NCBI GenBank assembly: GCA_014879565.1
Contig: JACSRW010000026.1
Location: forward strand, 1 to 64,000
Length of the DNA stretch: 64,000 nucleotides
Direction: 5' to 3'
Origin: Chitinophagaceae bacterium
Lineage (GTDB): Bacteria; Bacteroidota; Bacteroidia; Chitinophagales; Chitinophagaceae
The notes beneath the pieces are model-generated. The model had not been told where the DNA came from. It worked only from the letters and a program-made list of their open reading frames with translations, and searched no databases. Made by a program: the position numbers and the translations under genes. Positions within the stretch are counted from its first letter, which is position 1, and every line of letters starts with the position of its first letter. Below are positions 26,124-34,200 of the stretch, in pieces.

Positions 26124-28073
26124 TTATTTCAGCACATAAATAAACAAGGCAGCCAGCAGCACAGCAGCCGTCAGGAAAAACAGGGCATATTGCTGTACTT
26201 TGCCGGATTGAAACTTCTTGATTCTTTCGGAAACAAGCAGGGTAGTATTCCCCGTCAGGTTTATAAATCCATCCACAATCGTGCGGTCGAACCAGGCGGC
26301 TGTCCGGCCTACCAGGTTAAACAATACTTTTTTGGTTACAAACAGATAGATCTCGTCAATATAAAATTTGCGGTAAGCGGCTTTGTAAAAACCCCCAAAT
26401 GCCATCGCCATTTTATCAGGCTGGTTGCCGGATCTGTAATACATCCAGGCGGCCAGTAAAATGCCTGCAAGACCCAGGGTAACCGGGGCTACAGAAAAAG
26501 CGATATGGAAATGGGAGGCCAGGGCTTTGCCATCACTGCTGACGAATTCGCCAAAGGGGATAAAACCGGCACCGGCAGCGGCCAGCCCGAGCAGCACCAG
26601 CGGCAGCATCATTACCCAGCCGCCTTCCCCGTGTGAATGACTGTCATGCCCGGTGGCAGCTGACTGATAGGGTTTATTCCAGAATATGCCGAAATAAAGC
26701 CGGAACATATAAAAGGCGGTAAGACCCGAGGTAGCCAGCGCGATATAATAGATGGCGGGATTGCTGTGATAGGCAGCCAGCAGTATTTCTTCCTTGCTGA
26801 AGAATCCGGCAAAAGGCGGTATACCCGCAATGGCGAGACAAGCCACCAGGAATGTGGCATGGGTTACCGGCATGTATTTGCGCAATCCGCCCATGTCCTT
26901 CATTTCATTGCTGTGTACATAATGTATCACGGCACCGGCACCCAGAAAGAGCAGGGCCTTGAACATGGCGTGGGTGAAAAGGTGGAACATAGAGGCGGTA
27001 TATCCCAGCCCGGCTTCCCCGCCATAACCGGATACCCCCAGGGCAAACATCATAAAACCGATCTGCGACATGGTGGAATAAGCCAGCACCCGTTTTATGT
27101 CGGTTTGTGTGCAGGCAATGACGGCCGCAATAACAGCAGATACGGCACCCACCCATCCGATCATTTCCAGCACCGCTGGGGTGGTCAGGGCAAAAACCGG
27201 GAACATCCTGGCCACCAGGTATACACCCGCAACCACCATGGTGGCGGCATGGATCAGGGCGGAAACCGGTGTAGGACCCTCCATCGCATCGGGCAGCCAG
27301 ATATGCAGCGGGAACATCGCGCTTTTGCCGGCACCCCCCATAAACACCAGGGCCGCGCCCCAGCTTAAAGCAGATACACCAAGGAAATTTGCCGCCACGG
27401 CTGATTTTACTTCATTGGATTCGGGGGAAGTCAGCCGCGCGATCATAGTCTGGAAATCCATTGAGCCCGAATAATAGGAAAGTACCAGGATACCAATCAA
27501 AAAACCCAGGTCGGCAAAACGGGTAACAATAAAGGCTTTTTTGCTGGCCGCCACCGCGCTGGGTTTATCATAATAAAAACCAATCAGCAGGAAGGAAGAA
27601 ACTCCCACCAGCTCCCAGAAAATATAAATCTGGAAAATATTTCCCGAGAGCACCAGGCCCAGCATGGAAAAAGTAAAGAGACCCAGGAAGGAATAATAAG
27701 TGGAATACCTTTCTTCTCCTTTCATATACCCGAGGCTGTAAAGATGCACCATCAGTGACACTGTCGTAACCACAATCAGCATCATCACCGAAATCGGGTC
27801 AATCACCAGTGACATGTCAATAGACAACTTATCCGAAAAAGCCAGCCAGGTATGCTGCAGGGGAACCAGCGTTTGGTAGACACCGTCTGTTTTTCCATAC
27901 ACAAAGAAATAATCATACGCGGTGCTCAGCGATAAAACAAAGGAGCCCAGCAGCAGAAGCGTGCCCAGCCAGCCTGCATGCTGGCGGATATACCTTCGGC
28001 CGAAAATTCCGGAAAGCACAAAACCGGCAAGCGGAAGCAGGGGGATCAGGGCTATGGTAAGGAGGTTTGGCAT
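26124..28073 (-). CDS. nuoL: NADH-quinone oxidoreductase subunit L
   Basis: A 649-aa, the largest antiporter-like subunit. It contains FWELVGVSSFLLIGFYYDKPSA (helix-5 Glu), MFPLHIWLPDAMEGPTPVSALIHAATMVVAGVYLVAR and VLAYSTMSQIGFM, and a C-terminal extension consistent with the long lateral helix. 6 bp after nuoK. Confidence 0.97.
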   Translation of the reverse strand: MPNLLTIALIPLLPLAGFVLSGIFGRRYIRQHAGWLGTLLLLGSFVLSLSTAYDYFFVYGKTDGVYQTLVPLQHTWLAFSDKLSIDMSLVIDPISVMMLIVVTTVSLMVHLYSLGYMKGEERYSTYYSFLGLFTFSMLGLVLSGNIFQIYIFWELVGVSSFLLIGFYYDKPSAVAASKKAFIVTRFADLGFLIGILVLSYYSGSMDFQTMIARLTSPESNEVKSAVAANFLGVSALSWGAALVFMGGAGKSAMFPLHIWLPDAMEGPTPVSALIHAATMVVAGVYLVARMFPVFALTTPAVLEMIGWVGAVSAVIAAVIACTQTDIKRVLAYSTMSQIGFMMFALGVSGYGGEAGLGYTASMFHLFTHAMFKALLFLGAGAVIHYVHSNEMKDMGGLRKYMPVTHATFLVACLAIAGIPPFAGFFSKEEILLAAYHSNPAIYYIALATSGLTAFYMFRLYFGIFWNKPYQSAATGHDSHSHGEGGWVMMLPLVLLGLAAAGAGFIPFGEFVSSDGKALASHFHIAFSVAPVTLGLAGILLAAWMYYRSGNQPDKMAMAFGGFYKAAYRKFYIDEIYLFVTKKVLFNLVGRTAAWFDRTIVDGFINLTGNTTLLVSERIKKFQSGKVQQYALFFLTAAVLLAALFIYVLK

Positions 28074-28079
28074 AATGGA

Positions 28080-28397
28080 TCAGTACTTTAATTCTTCAGC
28101 ATTATTCACATCAATGGACTGACTGTTCCGGTAAAGGTTGATAATAATCGCAATGGCCACCGCGGCTTCGGCGGCAGCAATGGCAATGATGAAAAGCGTG
28201 AAAAACAGGCCATCCAGCTGACCGGGCCACACATATTTGTTAAAGGCGATAAAGTTCAGGTTCACACTGTTCAGAATAAGCTCAAGGCTCATCAGCATGG
28301 TAATCAGGTTGCGCCGGGTGAAAAACCCCAGCACCCCGATAAAAAACAGGGCGGTGCTGACAAAGAGAATATGATATAATCCGGGTTCGAAGCTCAT
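28080..28397 (-). CDS. nuoK: NADH-quinone oxidoreductase subunit K
   Basis: A 105-aa, three-helix subunit. It has NLITMLMSLELILNSVNLNFIAF with the conserved helix-2 Glu, and AIAAAEAAVAIAIIINLYR with the second Glu. The start overlaps the nuoJ stop by 4 bp, indicating coupled translation. Confidence 0.96.
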   Translation of the reverse strand: MSFEPGLYHILFVSTALFFIGVLGFFTRRNLITMLMSLELILNSVNLNFIAFNKYVWPGQLDGLFFTLFIIAIAAAEAAVAIAIIINLYRNSQSIDVNNAEELKY

Positions 28398-28912
28398 TTG
28401 GATTCCGGTTTTGTACGTGAAGCAATTACAATGCAGCCAACCATCGCGGCAAGCAGCAGCATGGAAATAATTTCAAAGGGAAGGGCATAACCCCCGTCAC
28501 CGGTATGCAGCATTTTTTCACCGATATCGCGTACAGTGACATGTTTGTTTTCTCCGCCCTCCGGAAAGTTGTGCTGAACCACCTGCAACATGGTCAGTGC
28601 AAAGGCACAGAAAACAGCCAGGGCAGCCCAGATGCCCCTCGACAGAGATTGGGCGGGTAGTTTCTCCCCGGCCTGCTGGGTGAGGAAAATGGAAAATATG
28701 ATCAGCACCACGATGCCGCCCACATAGACCACAATCTGTACGGCCGCGATAAATTCATAGGCCAGCCAGAAATAAATACCGGCCACACCGACCAGGGAAA
28801 AAAGCAGGTAAATAGCCGCCCGGAAAATATGCCGGGTGGAGATTGATAATACCCCGCAGCCCAGTGTAAGGGCGGCCAGGAGGTAAAAGAGTATGGTTGA
28901 TCCGTTCATCAT
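28394..28912 (-). CDS. nuoJ: NADH-quinone oxidoreductase subunit J
   Basis: A 172-aa membrane subunit of five helices. The AIYLLFSLVGVAGIYFWLAYEFIAAVQIVVYVGGIVVLIIF segment is the family hallmark (helix 3 with the pi-bulge). Overlaps nuoI and nuoK by 4 bp each. Confidence 0.95.
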   Translation of the reverse strand: MMNGSTILFYLLAALTLGCGVLSISTRHIFRAAIYLLFSLVGVAGIYFWLAYEFIAAVQIVVYVGGIVVLIIFSIFLTQQAGEKLPAQSLSRGIWAALAVFCAFALTMLQVVQHNFPEGGENKHVTVRDIGEKMLHTGDGGYALPFEIISMLLLAAMVGCIVIASRTKPESK

Positions 28913-29385
28913 TCTACGCCTTCCATTATTTTTGAACCGGGGTTATTTAAAATTTTTGTTAGCTGGTTGCGGTCAAACACGCTGTGTTCGTAGGTCTGCG
29001 CCATTTTAATCGCATCCGAAGGGCAGGCTTCCACACAAAGGTTACACATCGTGCAGAGTTCCAGGTGGTAGACCAGTTTGTCAATAGCCTTTTTCTTTTT
29101 GCCTTCCGGTGTCAGGTCAAATTTGGTAATCACTTTGATGGTGCCGTTCGGACAGGCCAGTTCACAGGCCGTGCAGCCGGTACAGCGGTGTTCGTTGTCT
29201 TGATTATGCGGCATCACCACTTCTCCCTTGAACCGCTCAGGCAGCACGAGGGTATCCCGGTTATCGGGGTACTCCTGTGTGATAATTTCCTTGTGGTGGG
29301 TGAAATAATAAATGGTCCGCTTCATCCCTGTTGCCAGTGATTTCACCGCTCCCCAGACTTCTTTTATGTAATTGGTAATAAACAT
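28909..29385 (-). CDS. nuoI: NADH-quinone oxidoreductase subunit I (2x[4Fe-4S])
   Basis: A 158-aa peripheral-arm subunit carrying clusters N6a and N6b. The two CxxCxxCxxxCP motifs are at C68/C71/C74/C78 and C111/C114/C117/C121, complete. In an enzyme lacking NuoE/F/G these two clusters would be the entry wire to NuoB and the likely docking point for an external donor. Confidence 0.96.
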   Translation of the reverse strand: MFITNYIKEVWGAVKSLATGMKRTIYYFTHHKEIITQEYPDNRDTLVLPERFKGEVVMPHNQDNEHRCTGCTACELACPNGTIKVITKFDLTPEGKKKKAIDKLVYHLELCTMCNLCVEACPSDAIKMAQTYEHSVFDRNQLTKILNNPGSKIMEGVE

Positions 29386-29406
29386 CGGCTGTTTATCTCA
29401 TTTTTT

Positions 29407-29469
29407 TAAAGTTTGATGTTTGAAGTTTGCTGTTTGGGTTCCCAATCCCAAACTATAACCTCCAAACTA
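29407..29469 (-). repeat. 7-bp stutter with complementary halves in the nuoH-nuoI spacer
   Basis: Read on the minus strand from the nuoH TAG in 7-bp phase: TAGTTTG, GAGGTTA, TAGTTTG, GGATTGG, GAACCCA, AACAGCA, AACTTCA, AACATCA, AACTTTA. The first half (GTTTG words) is complementary to the second (CAAAC words). GTTTGGG and CCCAAAC can form a 7-bp stem with an 8-nt loop. Confidence 0.75.
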
Positions 29470-30543
29470 AAAGTGCCATCCAAGTATCGCCATTGCTGTG
29501 GCCAGCAGCAGGTTAATCATGCTGATCGGCAACAGGTACTTCCATTCCAGGTTCAGGAGCTGGTCAATCCGTAAACGCGGGAAGGTCCAGCGGAACCACA
29601 TGATCAGGAAAATCAGGAAAAAAGTCTTCCCGAAAAACCATACACTTGACGGGATCCAGTCCATAGCCTGGTTAAATGCGTTGTCTGTACCGAAATGCAG
29701 CGGCATCCAGCCACCCAGGAACAGCGTGGCGCCAATGGCGCATACAATAAATACGTTGATATATTCGGCCAGGAAAAACAGGGCAAACTTCATCCCGGAG
29801 TATTCGGTGTGGAAACCGGCAGTCAGTTCCGATTCGGCTTCGGCCAGGTCAAAAGGTGCCCGGTTGGTTTCGGCGGTAACGGCAATAATATAAATCACAA
29901 AAGCCACCCATACCGGAAAATGTCCCTTGAATATCCACCAGCCGTTGTTTTGCGCATGAATGATATCGCTTACCTGCAGACTGCCGGTCAGTACAATGAT
30001 GGTCATAATAGATAAACCCGCGCTCAGTTCATAACTCACAATCTGGGCTCCGCTCCGCATGGCCCCCATCAGGGAGTATTTGTTATTGCTTGACCAGCCC
30101 GCCATCAGGATACTGACCACCATAAGGGAAGAGACGGCAGTGACGAAAAGAACCCCGATATTCAGATCCCAGAGCTGGAAATCTTTGGCAAAAGCGATCG
30201 GTGCCATCAGCAGCATGGCTACAATCATCGCAATAAAGGGAGCGATGTTAAACATCACTTTATCAGCGCCATCCGGTGTCAATCCTTCTTTTACGATCAG
30301 TTTAAGGGTATCGGCCATGGATTGCATCAGTCCGAATGGGCCTACCCGGTTTGGTCCGAGACGAATCTGGATCCAGGCTGCCACGCGGCGTTCCATCAGT
30401 ACCAGCACCAGTCCGAGAACGGCAAACAACCCGATCACGGCCACACCGGCCATCACCATTTCAATAATCAGGGCCCAGGTGGGGTTGAACAGGTCATTCA
30501 GCCACCGGTGAATTTCATTCGCTATATGTGATAAACTCCACAT
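29467..30543 (-). CDS. nuoH: NADH-quinone oxidoreductase subunit H
   Basis: A 358-aa membrane subunit that forms the quinone-entry site with NuoB/D. It includes RRVAAWIQIRLGPNRVGPFGLMQSMADTLKL, ETNRAPFDLAEAESELTAGFHTEYSGM (acidic loop) and MWFRWTFPRLRIDQLLNLEWKYLLP. Eight helices. Follows nuoD by 123 bp, where nuoE-F-G sit in 14-subunit operons. Confidence 0.97.
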   Translation of the reverse strand: MWSLSHIANEIHRWLNDLFNPTWALIIEMVMAGVAVIGLFAVLGLVLVLMERRVAAWIQIRLGPNRVGPFGLMQSMADTLKLIVKEGLTPDGADKVMFNIAPFIAMIVAMLLMAPIAFAKDFQLWDLNIGVLFVTAVSSLMVVSILMAGWSSNNKYSLMGAMRSGAQIVSYELSAGLSIMTIIVLTGSLQVSDIIHAQNNGWWIFKGHFPVWVAFVIYIIAVTAETNRAPFDLAEAESELTAGFHTEYSGMKFALFFLAEYINVFIVCAIGATLFLGGWMPLHFGTDNAFNQAMDWIPSSVWFFGKTFFLIFLIMWFRWTFPRLRIDQLLNLEWKYLLPISMINLLLATAMAILGWHF

Positions 30544-30666
30544 GTTGCTTTGTTCAGGTTAGGATCCGGTTGCACAGGATGCAGACCGGGGAATTATATT
30601 TAACTGACCTATTGGTGACAAACCTTTGATTGAACGTTTTTTCCTGATAATCAGATCAGGTAAAAA
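30544..30666 (-). other. nuoD-nuoH spacer where nuoE-F-G would be expected
   Basis: A 123-bp non-coding spacer. The only structure I see is CCTGAT/ATCAGG (30643-30648 with 30655-30660), a 6-bp stem just after the nuoD stop. On the minus strand it is followed by A's, so it is not an intrinsic terminator. No remnant of nuoE, nuoF or nuoG is visible. Confidence 0.7.
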
Positions 30667-31809
30667 TCAACGGTCTATATCCGGGATGACCAGGTCAAGT
30701 GTACCCATCATAGCCACCAGGTCTCCGATCTTGCTGCCGCGCGCGATATGATCCAGCACGGACAGATTGGAGAATCCCGGGGAACGGAATTTGATCCGGT
30801 AGGGGGTGGTACCGCCTTCGCTGACAATATACACGCCCAGTTCCCCGCGGGCGGTTTCCACCCGGGTGTAAAATTCTCCCTTGGGCAGTTTCAGGACGGC
30901 CTTGGTCTTGGCCTGAAATTCGCCTTCAGGAATATTATCAATCAGTTGTTCAATGATCCGGATGGACTGCTGCATTTCGCGTATCCTTACCATGTACCGG
31001 GCAAAGGAGTCGCCGCCTTCTTCCAGTACTTCATCAAACTCCAGTTTATCATAAATCTCATACGGATAAATCTTCCGGATATCACAGCTCACCGCACTGC
31101 CCCGGGCCGTGGGGCCAGTGCAGCCATAGGATACCGCATCTTCCGGGCTAAGGATGCCGATATTTTTCATCCGGTTCTGGAAGATGATATTTCCGGTTAC
31201 CAGTTCATCGTATTCGTGAATTTTCTGCTTGTACAGTTTCAGAAATTCTTTTACCCGCCGCTGAAAATTGGGATGGATATCCTGCATCACCCCGCCGGGT
31301 ACCATATAATTCATGGTTAGCCGGGCCCCGCAGGTTTCTTCCATTATATCGTTAATACTTTCTCTTTCCCGGAATGCATGGAAGAAAGGGGTGAAAGCGC
31401 CCAGGTCCATGGCCATAGCTCCCCACCAGAGTTCATGGGAGGCCACCCGGGTCAGTTCATCCATCAGCACCCTGATCACCTGGGCCCGGGGAGGAATTTC
31501 AAGCTGCAGTCCTTTTTCCACTGCCAGCGCACAGGCGTGATTATTGATATGAGCAGACAGGTAGTCCATCCGGCTCGTGACATAAATAAACTGCCGGTAG
31601 GTCAGGCTCTCACACATTTTTTCTATCGAGCGGTGAATATATCCCAGGTGCGGTTCTACCTTCAGAATGGTCTCGCCGCTGAGGGTGATCACCAGGTGCA
31701 ATACGCCGTGTGTGGCGGGGTGCTGCGGTCCCACATTGATGGTAAACTCGCCGGACTCGCCGACAATGCCGGGACTTTTTTCCTGTACTATTTCTGTTTG
31801 CCTGTACAT
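30667..31809 (-). CDS. nuoD: NADH-quinone oxidoreductase subunit D
   Basis: A 380-aa 49-kDa-type subunit, homologous to the hydrogenase large subunit but without its nickel cysteines. NVGPQHPATHGVLHLVI holds the quinone-contacting His near the N-terminus; CESLTYRQFIYVTSRMDYLS and ELGVYIVSEGGTTPYRIKFRSPGFSNL are typical. Not fused to NuoC. Confidence 0.97.
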   Translation of the reverse strand: MYRQTEIVQEKSPGIVGESGEFTINVGPQHPATHGVLHLVITLSGETILKVEPHLGYIHRSIEKMCESLTYRQFIYVTSRMDYLSAHINNHACALAVEKGLQLEIPPRAQVIRVLMDELTRVASHELWWGAMAMDLGAFTPFFHAFRERESINDIMEETCGARLTMNYMVPGGVMQDIHPNFQRRVKEFLKLYKQKIHEYDELVTGNIIFQNRMKNIGILSPEDAVSYGCTGPTARGSAVSCDIRKIYPYEIYDKLEFDEVLEEGGDSFARYMVRIREMQQSIRIIEQLIDNIPEGEFQAKTKAVLKLPKGEFYTRVETARGELGVYIVSEGGTTPYRIKFRSPGFSNLSVLDHIARGSKIGDLVAMMGTLDLVIPDIDR

Positions 31810-31820
31810 GCCTTAAAATA

Positions 31821-32279
31821 TTATAACCGGATCATGTTTACCGGGTCTTCAAAATCTTTGCGCAGCGGATTTTTGCCTTCCCATCCATCCGGCAGGATCA
31901 GCAACCGGAGATCCGGGTGATGCAGGAAGTTTACTCCGAACATTTCATATACCTCCCGCTCATGAAACTCAGCGGTTCTCCAGATGTGGCAAACGGTTCC
32001 CACCTCGGGTTTTTCCCTGTTCAGTTTTACTTTAAAAACAAGGTTATGGCGGAACTTCGTGGAAGAAAGATGGTACACCATGGTGAAATGGGTCTTCCAG
32101 TCAATACAGGTCAGGCAGAAAAGGTAATCCAGGGCCAGGTGACTGTCTGCCTTCAGCTGTTCAGCCAGAGCAGGCCATTTTTCCGCCGGCACTTCCGTAT
32201 TGAGCCATTCACCGCTCTCGTCAAAAGCGGCTTCCGGAAACAGTTCGGTGATTCGGAGTTTAAGCAGTTCTTTGGACAT
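31821..32279 (-). CDS. nuoC: NADH-quinone oxidoreductase subunit C
   Basis: A 152-aa 30-kDa-type subunit. The signature HEREVYEMFGVNFLHHPDLRLLILPDGWEGKNPLRKDF is at the C-terminus. 11 bp upstream of nuoD, 2 bp after nuoB. Confidence 0.96.
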   Translation of the reverse strand: MSKELLKLRITELFPEAAFDESGEWLNTEVPAEKWPALAEQLKADSHLALDYLFCLTCIDWKTHFTMVYHLSSTKFRHNLVFKVKLNREKPEVGTVCHIWRTAEFHEREVYEMFGVNFLHHPDLRLLILPDGWEGKNPLRKDFEDPVNMIRL

Positions 32280-32281
32280 AA

Positions 32282-32860
32282 TTATTCTTTACCTGATCGT
32301 ATTTGTTCCCGGGTAAGTCCGGACCTGATTTTTTGCTGCAGGGTAATCAGCGCATGCAGCAGGGCTTCCGGCCGGGGCGGACAGCCGGCCACATACACAT
32401 CCACCGGGATGATATGGTCAGCTCCTTTCACCACGGAATAGGTATTATAAAAAAACGGACCGCCCGATATCGCGCAAGCGCCCATCGCAATTACATATTT
32501 GGGATCCGCCATCTGGTCATAGAGGCGTTTCAGCACCGGGGCCATTTTATTGACAATGGTTCCGGCAATGATGATCACATCAGCCTGGCGTGGGGTAGCC
32601 CTGGCCACTTCAAAACCGAACCGGGAAAAATCATATTTGGCGCCGGCAACGGCCATGTATTCAATACCGCAGCAACTGGTGGCAAATGTCAGGGGCCAGA
32701 GGGAATTAGACCGGGCCCAGTTGATGATATCATCCAGTTTGCTGAGTACAATACCGCCCCCGGGCAGTTCCTGGATCTGACCGGGAAAATCAGTTCCGCC
32801 ATTCTTCCCTCCGGGAGAGGCGGTTGAGTCAGTAGTTTGTAAGGTTTTATCCATATGCAT
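32282..32860 (-). CDS. nuoB: NADH-quinone oxidoreductase subunit B (cluster N2)
   Basis: A 192-aa subunit. Cluster N2 ligands C63-C64 (SCCGIEY), C129 (GACAISGG) and C160 (GCPPRPE) are all present; the tandem cysteines are diagnostic. An N-terminal extension of about 40 residues is low in conservation; M3 (32854) is an equally possible start. Confidence 0.96.
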   Translation of the reverse strand: MHMDKTLQTTDSTASPGGKNGGTDFPGQIQELPGGGIVLSKLDDIINWARSNSLWPLTFATSCCGIEYMAVAGAKYDFSRFGFEVARATPRQADVIIIAGTIVNKMAPVLKRLYDQMADPKYVIAMGACAISGGPFFYNTYSVVKGADHIIPVDVYVAGCPPRPEALLHALITLQQKIRSGLTREQIRSGKE

Positions 32861-32896
32861 TATCTCTCTCAGCCCTCCCTTTCGGGAAAGGGCGGC

Positions 32897-33265
32897 TTAT
32901 ACCCATTTCAGGGCTCCTTTTTTATGTGCGTATAAAAACCCGGTAAACAGAATAAAGAAAAAGATTACGATTTCCACCAGGGCGATCCAGCCCATACTCT
33001 TGGCCACCACAGCCCAGGGATAAAGGAAAACCAGTTCCACATCAAAAATCAGAAAGATCAGGGCGAAAAGATAATACCCCACATTCAGCTGCATCCAGGT
33101 CTTCCCTTTGGTGGGAATTCCGCACTCGTAAGGCTCACCTTTTGATTTATTGGTGGTGGCTTTGAGCACAAAACGGGACAGCAGGATTGCGATACCCGAG
33201 AAGGCAACGGCGGCAATAATCAGCACAATAAGCGATGACGCTCCCATACGCAAATTGATTTGCAC
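32897..33265 (-). CDS. nuoA: NADH-quinone oxidoreductase subunit A
   Basis: A 122-aa, three-helix subunit. PYECGIPTKGKTWMQLNVGYYLFALIFLIFDVELVFLYPW is the family core, including the loop cysteine. M7 (33247) is a possible alternative start. First gene of the nuo run. A TGA-N6-TCA sequence lies 33 bp upstream (33298-33309). Confidence 0.95.
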   Translation of the reverse strand: MQINLRMGASSLIVLIIAAVAFSGIAILLSRFVLKATTNKSKGEPYECGIPTKGKTWMQLNVGYYLFALIFLIFDVELVFLYPWAVVAKSMGWIALVEIVIFFFILFTGFLYAHKKGALKWV

Positions 33266-33357
33266 GAATATAGGAACTATGCGCTAAATGGCGGATATGA
33301 CACATATCAACGGCTTTCTTGTTCTTTGTCAGCTAAAAATTTCTGGTACGGGCAGTA

Positions 33358-34077
33358 TCAGCCGTAAAGTTCCTGTATAACGGATTTTTTGTCATAGCCC
33401 ATATCCAGGATGGTTTTCCGGGCTTCATCTACCATATGTTTCCAGCCGCATAAGAGGAAATACGCATCCTGCCTGTCCCGGCAAAGAGCTGTATATACAT
33501 TATGTACATAGCCGTTATGCCCCTCCCAATGCTCCCGGGATAATGTGGGGTGGTAATGAAATCCGGGCATTTTTTCTTCCAGGGCCGTCAGCTCCTCATA
33601 ATAAAGCAGATCCGCTTTGTTCCGGCAGCCGAAAATCAGGTGAATTTTTTTAAAGGGCAACTGATGCAGGTGGATATATTGAATCATGCTTCGGAAAGGG
33701 GCAATCCCCGTTCCGGTACAGATCAGAAAAAGTTCCTTATCCAGATTTGCCGGCAGGGTAAAAACCCCCTGGGCGCCGCGCAGGGTGAGCTCGCTGCCCA
33801 CCCGGATTTCCTCAAACAGGTAATTGGTGCCGGCTCCGCCCTGGGCCAATACAATCAGCAGTTCAAAAGTATTCGTCCCGTCAGGCCAGGAGGCAATGCT
33901 GTAACTCCGCCAGCGCTTATTCGGCTTTTCATCAATGGGCAGGTCCAGCGTGACAAACTGACCGGGCAGAAAGTCAAAGCGTTCCAGTTCGGGTACCTGT
34001 ACCCAGAACCGGCGGGTATTATGGGTATGATCGTCTATTTTGGTTACGATGCCTTTTCTCCAGGGTTGTAATGCCAT
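33358..34077 (-). CDS. Ferredoxin-NADP(+) reductase-like flavoprotein
   Basis: A 239-aa FNR-superfamily oxidoreductase. The FAD domain carries RSYS (in KRWRSYSIAS) and PGQFVTLDL; the NAD(P) domain has ICTGTGIAPFRSMI and FLLCGWKHMVDEA near the C-terminus. No 2Fe-2S or heme domain, so its partner is a separate ferredoxin or flavodoxin. It reads in the same direction as nuoA, 92 bp upstream, behind its own -7 box (34095-34102). It could supply reduced ferredoxin to, or balance, the NuoEFG-less complex I. That link rests only on position. Confidence 0.85.
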   Translation of the reverse strand: MALQPWRKGIVTKIDDHTHNTRRFWVQVPELERFDFLPGQFVTLDLPIDEKPNKRWRSYSIASWPDGTNTFELLIVLAQGGAGTNYLFEEIRVGSELTLRGAQGVFTLPANLDKELFLICTGTGIAPFRSMIQYIHLHQLPFKKIHLIFGCRNKADLLYYEELTALEEKMPGFHYHPTLSREHWEGHNGYVHNVYTALCRDRQDAYFLLCGWKHMVDEARKTILDMGYDKKSVIQELYG

Positions 34078-34094
34078 ACACTTCAGTGTTTTTA

Positions 34095-34102
34095 CAAATG
34101 TA
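34095..34102 (-). promoter_or_regulatory. -7 box TACATTTG of the FNR-like gene
   Basis: CAAATGTA on plus, an exact TAnnTTTG on minus, 18 bp before the ATG at 34077. Divergent to the mfd promoter at 34164-34171. Confidence 0.6.
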
Positions 34103-34163
34103 CTGATACCGTTTTGTCAACAGCCGCCGTCTCCGAAAGTTCATCCGGTCCCTTTAATTGACC

Positions 34164-34171
34164 TATATTTG
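34164..34171 (+). promoter_or_regulatory. -7 box TATATTTG of mfd
   Basis: An exact TAnnTTTG match 29 bp before the ATG at 34201. Confidence 0.6.
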
Positions 34172-34200
34172 CAGCCCGGAAGGCAATCCGGATATTGCAG

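Noticed and set aside
30640-30662. Terminator between nuoD and nuoH
   Set aside because: The stem CCTGAT/ATCAGG is followed by A's, not U's, on the transcribed strand.
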